DNA from: Pseudomonadota bacterium
GTDB lineage: Bacteria > Desulfobacterota > Syntrophobacteria > Syntrophobacterales > Syntrophobacteraceae
Assembly (NCBI GenBank): GCA_023416335.1
Contig: JAEZHY010000043.1
Span: 1 to 44,524 of the forward strand
Reading direction: 5' to 3'
Length of the DNA: 44,524 nt
Position numbers and translations under genes: made by a program. The notes under the pieces were generated by a model. That model made no database searches. It worked only from the letters and a program-made list of their open reading frames with translations, and had not been told where the DNA came from. Shown piece after piece: positions 33,812 through 42,590 of the stretch (positions within the stretch are counted from its first letter, which is position 1; each line of letters begins with the position of its first letter).

Positions 33812-34687
33812 ATGAAGCTGCGGGGTTGCCTTATCGTACTGTTAATTCTGGCGGTTGCTGCCGGGGTCATACTCTGGCTTTTGTCGGACTTCGAGTTGAC
33901 GGCAAAAAACAACAAGATCGGCGTAATAGAAATAAAGGGGACGATCACCAGTTCACAGGACACCCTGAAGCAGATAAAGGAATTCAGGAAGGACTCGGGC
34001 ACCAGGGCTATCCTGGTCAGAATCGATTCACCGGGAGGAGCCGTCGGCCCGTCCCAGGAGATTTACAGGGAACTCCGGCGCACGGTAGCTGAAAGCAAGC
34101 CCGTGATTGCCTCCATGGGCAGCGTCGCGGCCTCCGGCGGATATTACATTGCTTCGGGAGCAAGCCACATCATCGCAAACCCCGGCACCATCACCGGGAG
34201 CATCGGCGTAATCATTCATTTTCCGAACCTGAGGGAGCTGTTCGAGAAGGTGGGGTACCAGATGACCACGATAAAAAGCGGTCAGTTCAAAGATATCGGC
34301 AATCCCGCACGCGAAATGACGCCCGAAGAAAAAGCGCTGCTCCAGGATACGATTGACGAAACCTACCGCCAGTTCGTCCGGGATGTATCGGTTGCGCGCG
34401 GACTTCCCGAAGATGAGGTCCGGAAAGTCGCTGACGGGCGAATCATCATGGGAGAAAAAGCTCTGCAGTTGAAAATGATCGATGAACTCGGTAATTTCGA
34501 AGACGCGGTCAGCAAGGCCGCCGAACTGGGTAAGATCACAGGAGAGCCGGACGTCGTCTACGCCAAAAAGAAAAAGCACTCCCTGGTCGATTTCCTGCTG
34601 GGCGGAGACGTGAGCGAGAGAGTCAACGACCTCATCTTCGACTCCGCAGTCTTCCTGAGATACCAGTTGCCGGATTTCGGACATTGA
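33812..34687 (+). CDS. sppA: Signal peptide peptidase SppA, short form
   Basis: From ATG 33812 the product has 291 residues: a membrane anchor at about 5-25, then one peptidase S49 domain. The nucleophile is Ser108 in GSVAASGGYYIA and the general base Lys160 in SGQFKDIG; their 52-residue spacing is that of the B. subtilis SppA dyad (Ser147/Lys199). This is the half-length form that assembles as an octamer and degrades signal peptides left in the membrane. An in-frame start at 33776 lies inside the rpsA terminator and is rejected. A strong terminator follows at 34752. Confidence 0.93.
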   Translation: MKLRGCLIVLLILAVAAGVILWLLSDFELTAKNNKIGVIEIKGTITSSQDTLKQIKEFRKDSGTRAILVRIDSPGGAVGPSQEIYRELRRTVAESKPVIASMGSVAASGGYYIASGASHIIANPGTITGSIGVIIHFPNLRELFEKVGYQMTTIKSGQFKDIGNPAREMTPEEKALLQDTIDETYRQFVRDVSVARGLPEDEVRKVADGRIIMGEKALQLKMIDELGNFEDAVSKAAELGKITGEPDVVYAKKKKHSLVDFLLGGDVSERVNDLIFDSAVFLRYQLPDFGH

Positions 34688-34751
34688 TCGAGTGTATGCT
34701 AATGGTCATTAGATAACAGCACCACCCTTCATTCACCGCCCCTTCGCCAAA

Positions 34752-34788
34752 GGCGGGCACTGCATCCACAGTGCCCGCCTTTCTTTTC
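34752..34788 (+). terminator. Intrinsic terminator of sppA
   Basis: GGCGGGCACTG and CAGTGCCCGCC form a perfect 11-bp stem around a six-base loop, followed by TTTCTTTTC. Confidence 0.9.
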
Positions 34789-36040
34789 GGAAATGGAACC
34801 GGTATAAAAGATACCATTTATCGGTCACTGTATGTTTCAAGATCTGCCTCTCTTATCAAACTTCAATCAAAGATGTTGCTCGATTTCCCGACCGCGCCGG
34901 CACGGTCAGGAAACCGTGCCTGAACTATTACGGAAGACAGAAGTCGGGTGACGGAAGACGGAAGAAAACCGGCTTCAGTGGTGGATTCACTTCCGACATC
35001 CGTCTACCAAATTCTGACGTCTGTTATAAACGGTGATGGAAGTTTGAGTTCTCATTCAAACCGCATCCGGAATGCCGCGGCCCTGCTGATTCGCAAAATA
35101 GCCGTTCCAGGCGCCTGATGGTGCCACGCCGGGTGCTCTTCCTCCCGGAAGGTTTCGCGGCTGTCCCAATCTTATGAGTCCCCTCTTTCCTGTCATCTTG
35201 AAATCAGGTGAAATTTGTATCCTTTATTACATGAAATGTAGTTTTGGACCGAGACTTACAAAGAACTGATTCCGGAAGAAACTTGTTATTGATTACAGAA
35301 CATGCAGAGTAAGATATACAAAAATACTGAATGGCACGTTTTTGGACACGCCATGGCCAAACCGGGCAGGAATGTTTTTATGTTACACAGGCACAATCGT
35401 TGTTCAGTATCGGAAGTAAGATCGAAACGAAAATTTGCCCTTCCCAATTACTGAATTTTTCAAGAAAAAACGTACGGCGGTACTCATGGCATGCATTCTC
35501 GACAGACCATCTTTGCATATTCTCGTGACTCAATCCGGGGAACAAAGCCTATGAGCCGGGAAGCTGACATTTTTGACACATGTTGGCTGAAGGCTCTGAT
35601 TTATCAGTAATTGTACCGACATTATTCACCCACAGCATTCAAAGTTGCCTCAGCAAATCCATGCGAATTGAGCACATTCGACTCCTGCTGTTTACGCCGA
35701 ATTACCCGCCGCCAAACAGGAAAATACCCCAAATAACTAATTCCGCAGTTTGAACCGGCTTCTTAAAAATCCGACAGTTTCAAATCTACTCAAGAATTAC
35801 GATGTCCCGGGAAGTTGCAGGGGCAGTAATTCGTTTTGCCGGTCAACCCAGAGAGAGCAGGGCCCTTTTCATCCTGAGGGGGAGAGGAAGGGGCCGACAC
35901 TGGAAAGGAGTGTGTTGTTTGCCACTGTCCGTGTACTTAATAAACCCGGGCATCTGCGGCATACATGTCGATTTTGTTCGCAATGCCCAATCCTCGCCGA
36001 ATAGTCGGATTAAAGACGCTAAAGCGGGAAAGGAACTGAA
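34789..36040. other. Long non-coding region before multicopper oxidase
   Basis: No gene is convincing in these 1,252 bases. It opens with a family A palindrome (34899-34920), then a GACGGAAGACGGAAG-type simple repeat (about 34950-34965), then the family B motif (about 35038-35070). From about 35200 to 35750 the sequence turns AT-rich with no ORF that has a ribosome binding site; short ORFs near 35331 and 35802 look accidental. It may be a decayed gene or a regulatory region. Confidence 0.5.
34899..34920. repeat. Family A palindrome
   Basis: This perfect copy has arms GGCACGGT and ACCGTGCC and is preceded by a half copy CCCGACCGCGCC. The family B motif follows in the same order as at 1939-2046, but with about 90 extra bases between them. 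Confidence 0.8.
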
Positions 36041-38218
36041 ATGAAAGACAAACAATTCACCATCGCAATCGTCACGGCTCTGCTCGCAGCCCTTTTGCCG
36101 GCATGCGCCTTTGCGAGCTTCTTTGTCCAGCCGCAGGTCCCACTACCGGGGGCGAACATAGACAAATACGTGGACGAGATTCCCCGGCCAATGCGAATCG
36201 ATGGGTGCTATGATCTGAATGTCACCATGAACGAATTCCAGCAGAAGCTTCTATCCAGCACGTTTCAGTATCCCTCCAACTTTGCTGCGGGAACTATTGT
36301 CTGGGGCTTTGGAGCAACGGACATCTGTGGGAACGTCGTTCAGCCTCATTACCCCGGGCCCACTGTCGTGAACTATCGATTCCCCAAGGAAGATCCCAGA
36401 AGCACCATACAAGTTCTCTACAACAACCAGTTGGCTCCGCAAGAAGGCATGGACCACCTGATCCTGCAGGAATACCTCACGGTTGACCAGACACTGCACT
36501 GGGCAAACCCGCTGGGGAACACCTCCATGGCAAAGTGCATGAACGTCGATTGCACCGATCCGTCGAATCAGAACAACCCGTGCTGCCTGCCCTATCTCGG
36601 ACCGGTTCCGGTGACGGTACATTTGCATGGGGCCGAAACCCCGTCGGCATTCGACGGGCACCCCGAGACATGGTGGACCCCGAATCTTAAGTACACCGGT
36701 CCGTCATTCGTCAGTAATAAATTCACCTACATAAACACCCAGGAGCCAACCACCCTGTGGTACCACGACCATGCGCTTGGAATCACCCGCACAAACATCT
36801 ATTCGGGCCTGGCTGCTTTCTACTTCCTCAGGGGTACCGGCGACTTCGGCGTCCCCGGTACCGGGCTCAACCTCCCTACCGGAGACCAGGAACTGGAAAT
36901 GCTGATTGCAGACCGCCAGTTCGACACCAACGGGCAGCTTCTTTTCCCGGACGGCTTTCCCGCAGGTCTCAATGGTCCTCCGCCCAATCCCAATGTGCAC
37001 CCGTTCTGGATCCCCGAGTTCTTCGGGGACACCGTCCTGGTCAACGGAAAGACCTGGCCGAAAATGACGGTGGAACCCAGACGGTACCGTTTCCGTCTGC
37101 TCAATGGTTCAAATGCCCGCTTCTACGATCTCACTCTCGGGGCGGCGGGGCTTCCGAACCCGGACATCTGGGTGATCGGCACTGACGGCGGTTTTCTGGA
37201 CAAACCGGTCAAGCCGGGCGATCTGCTAATGGGCCCTTCCGAGCGATACGACGTCATCATCGATTTCAGGAATTTCGCTGGAAGAAATGTCTTCCTACTG
37301 AACAGTGCGCCGGCTCCCTTCCCTTCCGGCACGACTCCCGACCCTCAGACCGTGGCCCAGGTCATGCAATTTCAAGTAACGAATGCCCCAGTCCACGACA
37401 CAACCTTCGACCCGGCGGCTCCTGGAGCCACCCTGCGCGGTCCGGGCAAGCCTTTGGACCCGATAGTAAGGCTTGTCGACGGTAACGGCGGACCGTCACC
37501 AGGCGTAAATTTCTTCAAGCGGCGCCAACTCGTCCTGTTCGAAATCGACGGTCCCGGAGGCCCCCTGGAAGTGCTCCTCAACAACACGAAATGGACCGGA
37601 AGACGGTTTGGGACCGAAGAACCCCTGCCGGGGGCAAAACAGGTCGGGGCCGTCTGGTTAACCGAACTTCCAGTGATTGGTTCCACCGAACTGTGGGAAC
37701 TAATCAATCTCACCCCGGACGCCCACCCCATCCATATACACAATGGACAGTTCCAACTGATGAACCGGCAATTGTTTAACGTAACCGATTACACAGCCGC
37801 CTACAACCTGGCGTTTCCCGGCCACAACTTCACGCCCGAATACGGTCCGCCGATGCCGTACGATATGCTAAACGCGGACGGCGCACTGGGCGGGAACCCG
37901 GCGGTAAGTCCCTTTCTGATGGGGCCGGTCATTCCTCCCAAACCCTATGAGTTCGGCTGGAAAGACGTCTGGGTGGTACCGCCCGGCCAGGTCACGAGAA
38001 TAGTTGTACGCGTCTCGCCCCAGGACATTCCCGTGGACGGGGTTCATCCCGGGCAGAATTTCTTTGCCTATGACCCCACGGCCACACTGGGTACCACCGA
38101 TTCATTCGGCTTCCCCGGCGGTCCGGGCTATGTCTGGCACTGCCATATCCTCGACCATGAAGACAATGAAATGATGAGGCCGTACATCCCGGTCAAACTG
38201 TCGCAGGACACGCAGTAG
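36041..38218 (+). CDS. Secreted multicopper oxidase (CotA/bilirubin oxidase-like)
   Basis: The 725-residue protein has a signal peptide (cleavage likely after CAFA, near residue 25) and three cupredoxin domains. All four copper motifs are present: HLHG (His194, His196), WYHDHALG (His242, His244), HPIHIHNG (His562, His565, His567) and WHCHILDHEDNEM (His700, Cys701, His702, His706). The type 1 site is Cys701, His562, His706, with Met711 as axial ligand. Such enzymes oxidise phenols, bilirubin, Mn(II) or Cu(I) with O2. The extra N-terminal Cys-rich segment (about 155-170) is unusual. AAAGGAACTG precedes ATG 36041. It stands alone; the substrate cannot be told from sequence. Confidence 0.93.
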   Translation: MKDKQFTIAIVTALLAALLPACAFASFFVQPQVPLPGANIDKYVDEIPRPMRIDGCYDLNVTMNEFQQKLLSSTFQYPSNFAAGTIVWGFGATDICGNVVQPHYPGPTVVNYRFPKEDPRSTIQVLYNNQLAPQEGMDHLILQEYLTVDQTLHWANPLGNTSMAKCMNVDCTDPSNQNNPCCLPYLGPVPVTVHLHGAETPSAFDGHPETWWTPNLKYTGPSFVSNKFTYINTQEPTTLWYHDHALGITRTNIYSGLAAFYFLRGTGDFGVPGTGLNLPTGDQELEMLIADRQFDTNGQLLFPDGFPAGLNGPPPNPNVHPFWIPEFFGDTVLVNGKTWPKMTVEPRRYRFRLLNGSNARFYDLTLGAAGLPNPDIWVIGTDGGFLDKPVKPGDLLMGPSERYDVIIDFRNFAGRNVFLLNSAPAPFPSGTTPDPQTVAQVMQFQVTNAPVHDTTFDPAAPGATLRGPGKPLDPIVRLVDGNGGPSPGVNFFKRRQLVLFEIDGPGGPLEVLLNNTKWTGRRFGTEEPLPGAKQVGAVWLTELPVIGSTELWELINLTPDAHPIHIHNGQFQLMNRQLFNVTDYTAAYNLAFPGHNFTPEYGPPMPYDMLNADGALGGNPAVSPFLMGPVIPPKPYEFGWKDVWVVPPGQVTRIVVRVSPQDIPVDGVHPGQNFFAYDPTATLGTTDSFGFPGGPGYVWHCHILDHEDNEMMRPYIPVKLSQDTQ

Positions 38219-38286
38219 TGAGGTCTGAATCCAATTGGCTGCATCTCCCCGGGAGAACAGCCGTTTCTCCTCTGCCATGAAAGAAG

Positions 38287-38318
38287 GGGCGGGCACAAGA
38301 AACTGTCGGCCCGCCCCG
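38287..38318. terminator. Bidirectional hairpin between convergent genes
   Basis: GGGGCGGGC and GCCCGCCCC form a 9-bp stem with a 14-base loop. On the minus strand it is followed by TTCTTTC. It serves the 128-residue protein gene, and probably the oxidase too. Confidence 0.65.
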
Positions 38319-38340
38319 ATTGACTTCCGATCCTTTTGCT

Positions 38341-38727
38341 TTATCGCGGCTCGGCTCGAAGCGCTTCCTTTGAATAAGGCTTAACGCTGCCCTGATACGG
38401 TTCGCCGTCAATTCTTTCGATGGTCAGAAAGCCCGTGCCCTGGGAAACCCAGCCATCCACCTTCACCGTCCTTTTGCTTTCCGCCAGTCTCCCCAGCACC
38501 TCAGGGTTCTGGTTGGCTATGACGTATTCTTCCGGTGTCCCATAGATGTAGTATCCGCCGAGGTCCCTCATGTGACCTATCTTCCCGGTAAGCTGCCTTT
38601 TGAATCGCACTTCTTTTGAGGCCGATTCCCCGACCTTCCCGCCGCTTTCCTCCACCTGGGCAAAGCCCTGATAAGTGAAAACGAACATCAGCAGAAATAT
38701 GGAACAGAGGAGAGGTTTTTCGTTCAT
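38341..38727 (-). CDS. Small secreted protein, unknown, coupled to ankyrin gene
   Basis: A 128-residue product with a signal peptide (MNEKPLLCSIFLLMFVFTYQGFA, cleavage near 23) and a compact, mixed-charge mature domain with GGYYIYG, VKVDGWVSQGTGFLTIERIDGEPY. The last part suggests a small beta barrel, but I do not recognise a family. Its ATG overlaps the TGA of the ankyrin gene (ATGA at 38724-38727), so it is translated by coupling and the two products probably act in the same compartment. Confidence 0.75.
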   Translation of the reverse strand: MNEKPLLCSIFLLMFVFTYQGFAQVEESGGKVGESASKEVRFKRQLTGKIGHMRDLGGYYIYGTPEEYVIANQNPEVLGRLAESKRTVKVDGWVSQGTGFLTIERIDGEPYQGSVKPYSKEALRAEPR

Positions 38728-39662
38728 GGCTTGCCGCCTCTATCCGAAGGTTCGGATTTCTCTGCAGAGTCCCCCGTCTTTTCCAGCAGTGCCACAACTT
38801 CAACGGCTTTGCCGGCCTTGGCAAGATCGAGGGCTGTATGTCCCTCTTCATCTTTTGGGGTTGCGTCGGCCCCTTTTTCCAGAAGGACTTGCACGGTTTC
38901 CGTCCTGCCGTTCTGAGCTGCCAGCATCAACGCCGTTTTCCCATGCTTATCGGGCAGGTCGATCTTTGCACCCTTTTCCAGGACCATTTTCAAGATATCC
39001 GTCTTGCCGGTAATGGCCGCGAGACTGAGAGCAGAGAGCCCGAGGTCCTTTTCCGCAGCACCGGCGTCCGCCCCCTTCTCCAATAATGCCCGCACCGTCT
39101 CCATGTGTCCGCGGCTTACCGCCCACATGAGAGGGGTCCGTTCGCTGTTGTCCCTGGAATCAATGTAAGCTCCTTTTTCCAGCAGCAATTCCAGCACCTC
39201 CGTTTTTCCTGCTGCAGCTGCCGACAACAGGGCATCGAGACCGTTTTTCTTCTCACGCGAGTCGATTTTTGCTCCATGCTCCAGAAGTTCGGCTGCTATT
39301 TTGGGGAAACCACCCACGGCCGCCCAGATCAGAGGAGTGGCGCCGAATTCCTGGTCCGTTGAATTGGGATCTCCGCCATTGGCAAGAAGAAACGAGAGAA
39401 CTTCGGCACGACCGTAACGGGCCGCGACGATCGAAGCGGTCTGGCCTCTTTTGTTCGTGACATTCGAATCCATGCCTGCCTGCAAAAAGAGCTGTACAGC
39501 CGTGAGATCACCGTCACGAGCCTTTTCCACAAAAGAGTCCTCATTGTACGGGATATTCAGACGCCCCAGGCTCTGTCGGGCCACCTGTTTCTGATCGGCA
39601 CAGCTCAAAGTGATTAATGAACAGACGAAGATCAAGACCAACCGCAATCTCTTCTTTTCCAT
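38724..39662 (-). CDS. Exported ankyrin-repeat protein, probable lipoprotein
   Basis: The 312-residue protein starts with a lipoprotein-like signal (residues 1-21, CSLITLSC; the lipobox is not ideal) and then holds about seven ankyrin repeats from residue 44 to about 300 (patterns GxTPLMWAVSRGHMETVRALLEKGAD and close variants). It ends in a charged tail. Ankyrin repeats bind other proteins; at the periplasmic side it could shield a partner or serve as an immunity or inhibitor protein, but nothing here proves it. AAGGAG precedes ATG 39662. First gene of a two-gene unit with the 128-residue secreted protein. Confidence 0.88.
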   Translation of the reverse strand: MEKKRLRLVLIFVCSLITLSCADQKQVARQSLGRLNIPYNEDSFVEKARDGDLTAVQLFLQAGMDSNVTNKRGQTASIVAARYGRAEVLSFLLANGGDPNSTDQEFGATPLIWAAVGGFPKIAAELLEHGAKIDSREKKNGLDALLSAAAAGKTEVLELLLEKGAYIDSRDNSERTPLMWAVSRGHMETVRALLEKGADAGAAEKDLGLSALSLAAITGKTDILKMVLEKGAKIDLPDKHGKTALMLAAQNGRTETVQVLLEKGADATPKDEEGHTALDLAKAGKAVEVVALLEKTGDSAEKSEPSDRGGKP

Positions 39663-40109
39663 TTGCTCCTTGCCTCCTGTCCGAGATCGTTCGAATTTCT
39701 GCAGTACCCGGAGACGGGTCTTGGCGGGTTAGATACATCCAGTCGGGAAAACGGGATTCAAATGAGTGTAATGCCTGTATTTCCTGGAAAGACGGCCCCA
39801 TTTGTCGGGCCTGCCTGCAGCGGATCCATGCCGAAAACATGTAGGCGCAAGGCTGAAAAAGCAATACGGTAAACTGCGCATTTGCACGTACGATTACGGA
39901 CAAGGGTACTGCTGGTTTCCGGAAGACGGCCTGGATGAGCAAGAATTGTCCTCACCTGCGCAAAAACCGTAACCGTCTCCCGGCCGCCCGACATGGTCCT
40001 CTCTCGGGACTTACAGCCCGGGCCGATACGTCTTGCGGCACGGGAATTGCTCTATGTGAGGGTGGAAGAAGATGAAGCAGGCACAAGGAAATGACGGGAG
40101 GCAAATACC
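39663..40109. other. Divergent spacer, ankyrin gene / Tyr-rich peptide gene
   Basis: I see no supported gene in these 447 bases. A plus-strand frame at 39617-39844 contains two CxxC pairs but overlaps the ankyrin gene start and lacks a ribosome binding site. No clear promoter pair could be placed. Confidence 0.4.
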
Positions 40110-40394
40110 ATGAATACAATAAGAAAACTCAAGGCGGTATGGTTGATTGGGGCGGTTCTCGCAGTTTTCATGTTATCGGCACCGGAGTATTCGTGGGCAC
40201 AGAGCCGCCATTATGGAGGACATGGATCCTACTCAGGCCACCGCGGGTATTATCACGGAGGATACGGCGGTTACCATCACTACCGGCATCGTCCTTACTG
40301 GGGGCGCTACTATCCGTACTACAGGCCATACTATTACTACCCGCCATACGTCGCTTTCGGCGTTCCGGGAGTATCGGTCTACGTAGGCCCGTAA
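40110..40394 (+). CDS. Secreted Tyr/Gly/His-rich small protein
   Basis: The 94-residue product has a signal peptide (cleavage likely after SWA, residue 30) and a mature part made almost only of Gly, Tyr, His, Arg and Pro (SRHYGGHGSYSGHRGYYHGG, then RPYWGRYYPYYRPYYYYPP), ending in a hydrophobic VAFGVPGVSVYVGP. Low-complexity Tyr/His-rich exported proteins can bind metals or self-assemble; no function is proven. GGGAGG precedes ATG 40110 and a very strong hairpin follows, so the gene looks genuine and independently expressed. Confidence 0.8.
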   Translation: MNTIRKLKAVWLIGAVLAVFMLSAPEYSWAQSRHYGGHGSYSGHRGYYHGGYGGYHHYRHRPYWGRYYPYYRPYYYYPPYVAFGVPGVSVYVGP

Positions 40395-40406
40395 GCGGGC
40401 ATGCCC

Positions 40407-40450
40407 AAGAAGGGCGGGGTGAGCAAAATGCTCCCCCGCCCTTCTTGTTT
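40407..40450 (+). terminator. Strong terminator of Tyr-rich peptide gene
   Basis: AAGAAGGGCGGGG-T-GAGCA pairs with TGCTC-CCCCGCCCTTCTT, 18 bp with one bulged base and a three-base loop, followed by GTTTG. The T-tract is short. Confidence 0.8.
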
Positions 40451-40514
40451 GATGAGCAGACTTTTTACGACTATTCGTTAAAATAATGCAGCGTCATCGT
40501 TGATCCGAAAAGCA

Positions 40515-41216
40515 ATGGGTTTCGCTGCGCTGCACCCATCTCCTCGGGAGAGACGCGTTGTGCCCCGATTTTGAAGCAACGGCACGATTGGGGCGTAGGA
40601 GTCTTAAGAGTTTGCGGCGCCACCCCCCTATTGAGAGACAGAGGCCGGAATCTTTTGTGATGGTGGAATGTAAAACAAGTGGACGGTGAGTCGTGTAGGG
40701 TGGGCACAATGATTCATCGTGCCCACCGTCCGGCCAATCCGGCTGAATCTTGGTGTACCAGGGCAGCTCGGATTCTTGAATTCCGGCGCGGAGCGCAAAA
40801 GGTCCAAACGAAAATGCTCGAACAGCAACAAACAGGTCATCGAACTGGAATATTGGACTTATGGATTTCCACCTAAAAGCCGGTGGGCACGATAAAGCCG
40901 TACCCACCCTACGGTCCGGTCGGATGATTTTTTGGCATTAATTTCATGGAAATACCGCGGCGACTTAAGGGCTGGCGGCACATCACTCTTATGTCTGTGA
41001 CGTGTCCCTCTTAGGAGGATGGGTGACAACCCATCGTTTTTCGGAACGCACGGGAATGATTGGCTGTAGAGGCATAAGCCGGTGCCTGGAAACACGGGAA
41101 ATTTGTAATACGGAAAAAGTAGTCGTATTCGACAGCCCCCCGGACTTCACAGCGGCAGAGAGGGAAAAAACCTCAAAAAACGATGGGTTCCCGCTCCGCT
41201 CCCACCCATCCTACGG
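40515..41216. repeat. Array of five palindromic elements (families D and E)
   Basis: The 865-base space between the Tyr-rich peptide gene and 41260 has no gene but five hairpin elements. Family E (ATGGGT ... ACCCAT) lies at 40515-40539, 41019-41034 and 41182-41210 (the last followed by CCTACG). Family D (GTAGGGTGGGCAC and its reverse) lies at 40695-40728 and 40882-40915 in opposite orientation. Spacing is irregular, so it is not a CRISPR array. Confidence 0.75.
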
Positions 41217-41259
41217 CTCTTTCCGGTTGGTGCCCGTCTCTCAATATGGGTATGCCCTC

Positions 41260-42378
41260 CTACAACTTCACGAACAGCCTTTTTCTCCACATGAGCCACG
41301 CGATGAGAAGCATGAAAAGGACGAATCCCAAGGCAAAAAGCAGGGACGCCGTCTTCGGGTCCGTCAGGGGCATGAAGAAAGTCCAGAAAAGCCAGGACCT
41401 GATGCTTATAGTTGATCCGGTCGACGCTTGCGGCAGGCGAATGAACCTGAGTAGCGTATCCAGCACTTCGGAAAGGACAAAGATCGTGATGGAATTCATT
41501 CCGAAAATTACGAAAGGTGTAGCCCACCGGCGATACCCCGCCAATTCGATGGACCAGTAGAAAAAGGAGAGCGCAACCAGCGCGAGTCCGGCCATGAAGA
41601 CAACGAATGTACTGGTCCAGATGCTCTTGTTTATGGGAAACCACTGGTTCAGAAACATCCCGAGCACAACCAGGACCAACCCTGCGCAAAGCATTCCGGC
41701 AGCTTTCTGCCTGCCGGTATACGTAGATTGGAGCCAGTCTCCGGTAAGCACACCAAACAATGTCGTCGCGATCGCAGGGAGCGTGCTGAAAAGTCCCTCC
41801 GGGTCCCAAATCTCATAATGAGTCCACATATGTCCGCTCAGGAAAAGAGAATCGACATAGGCCGCAAGATTGTTTCCGGGTTCGAGGACACCCGTTCCGA
41901 CCCCGGGTACCGGGACAAAACGCATCGCCAGCCAGTAACCGGCAAGCAGACCAACTACCCAGAGTATCCGTCCTCTAAGGCCGGTCTTGAGCACGATCAG
42001 CGAAGTGAAGAAATAGCAGAGAGCAATTCTCTGCAGCACACCCGGTATGCGGAGGGTCGAAAAGTGAAAAATCGGGAAGCTGTTCAGGAATAGTCCGAGC
42101 GCGAAAAGGAGCACTGTCCTTTTCGCAATCTGGAACTCGAGCCGCGAATTTCCATTGCCGCTTTGCCGCGCGGCAAATGAATAGACGAGGGAAACTCCCA
42201 TAATGAACAGGAACGACGGGAAAACAATGTCCGCAAATGTCCACCCATTCCATTGAGCATGTCTCAACTGGTGATACACGGCCCGGTATGTGCCGGGGCT
42301 GTTCACAAGGATCATCGCAGCTATCGTGAACCCCCGAAATGCATCCAGGGAGATCAGTCGATTTGTTTTGGAACTCAT
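41260..42378 (-). CDS. NagX/HGSNAT-like membrane acetyltransferase (DUF5009)
   Basis: From ATG 42378 the 372-residue protein has about ten transmembrane helices. Its start RLISLDAFRGFTIAAMILVN with PGTYRAVYHQLRHAQWNGWTFADIVFPSFLFIMGVS is typical of the bacterial homologues of human heparan-alpha-glucosaminide N-acetyltransferase, named NagX or DUF5009/DUF1624. These move an acetyl group across the membrane onto an amino sugar. The TTG at 42450 is rejected because residues before MSSKTNR are not conserved-looking. It is divergent from a PIG-L deacetylase gene. Confidence 0.88.
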   Translation of the reverse strand: MSSKTNRLISLDAFRGFTIAAMILVNSPGTYRAVYHQLRHAQWNGWTFADIVFPSFLFIMGVSLVYSFAARQSGNGNSRLEFQIAKRTVLLFALGLFLNSFPIFHFSTLRIPGVLQRIALCYFFTSLIVLKTGLRGRILWVVGLLAGYWLAMRFVPVPGVGTGVLEPGNNLAAYVDSLFLSGHMWTHYEIWDPEGLFSTLPAIATTLFGVLTGDWLQSTYTGRQKAAGMLCAGLVLVVLGMFLNQWFPINKSIWTSTFVVFMAGLALVALSFFYWSIELAGYRRWATPFVIFGMNSITIFVLSEVLDTLLRFIRLPQASTGSTISIRSWLFWTFFMPLTDPKTASLLFALGFVLFMLLIAWLMWRKRLFVKL

Positions 42379-42590
42379 AACCAGACCTGTAAAGAAGTAC
42401 GAGAACACGGGAAAATTTGAGAATTCTACCCCGTGACTGAGAAATTGCAACCGCCTACCCTGCCCAAAAACTGAAAATGGAAATGGGTCTTATCTTCCAA
42501 TATTGAGAGATTTATTTTCAAAGGTTACATAATAAGGTTTCCGATGTAATTCGCCACTGCCCGTGCAGCCTGGAGAAAGGTTTTGAAATA

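Noticed and set aside
35085..35170. Possible structured RNA or riboswitch
   Set aside because: GC-rich partial complementarity was seen, but no known riboswitch core could be matched and the gene downstream is over 850 bases away.
35331..36044. Short plus-strand frames upstream of the multicopper oxidase
   Set aside because: No ribosome binding sites or recognisable sequence; two of them overlap each other in different frames.
39617..39844. 75-codon frame with two CxxC pairs
   Set aside because: It overlaps the ankyrin gene start on the other strand, has no ribosome binding site, and the cysteine pattern is short enough to be chance.
40515..41216. Possible CRISPR-like array
   Set aside because: Repeats are palindromes of two families with irregular spacing and mixed orientation, and no cas gene is nearby.
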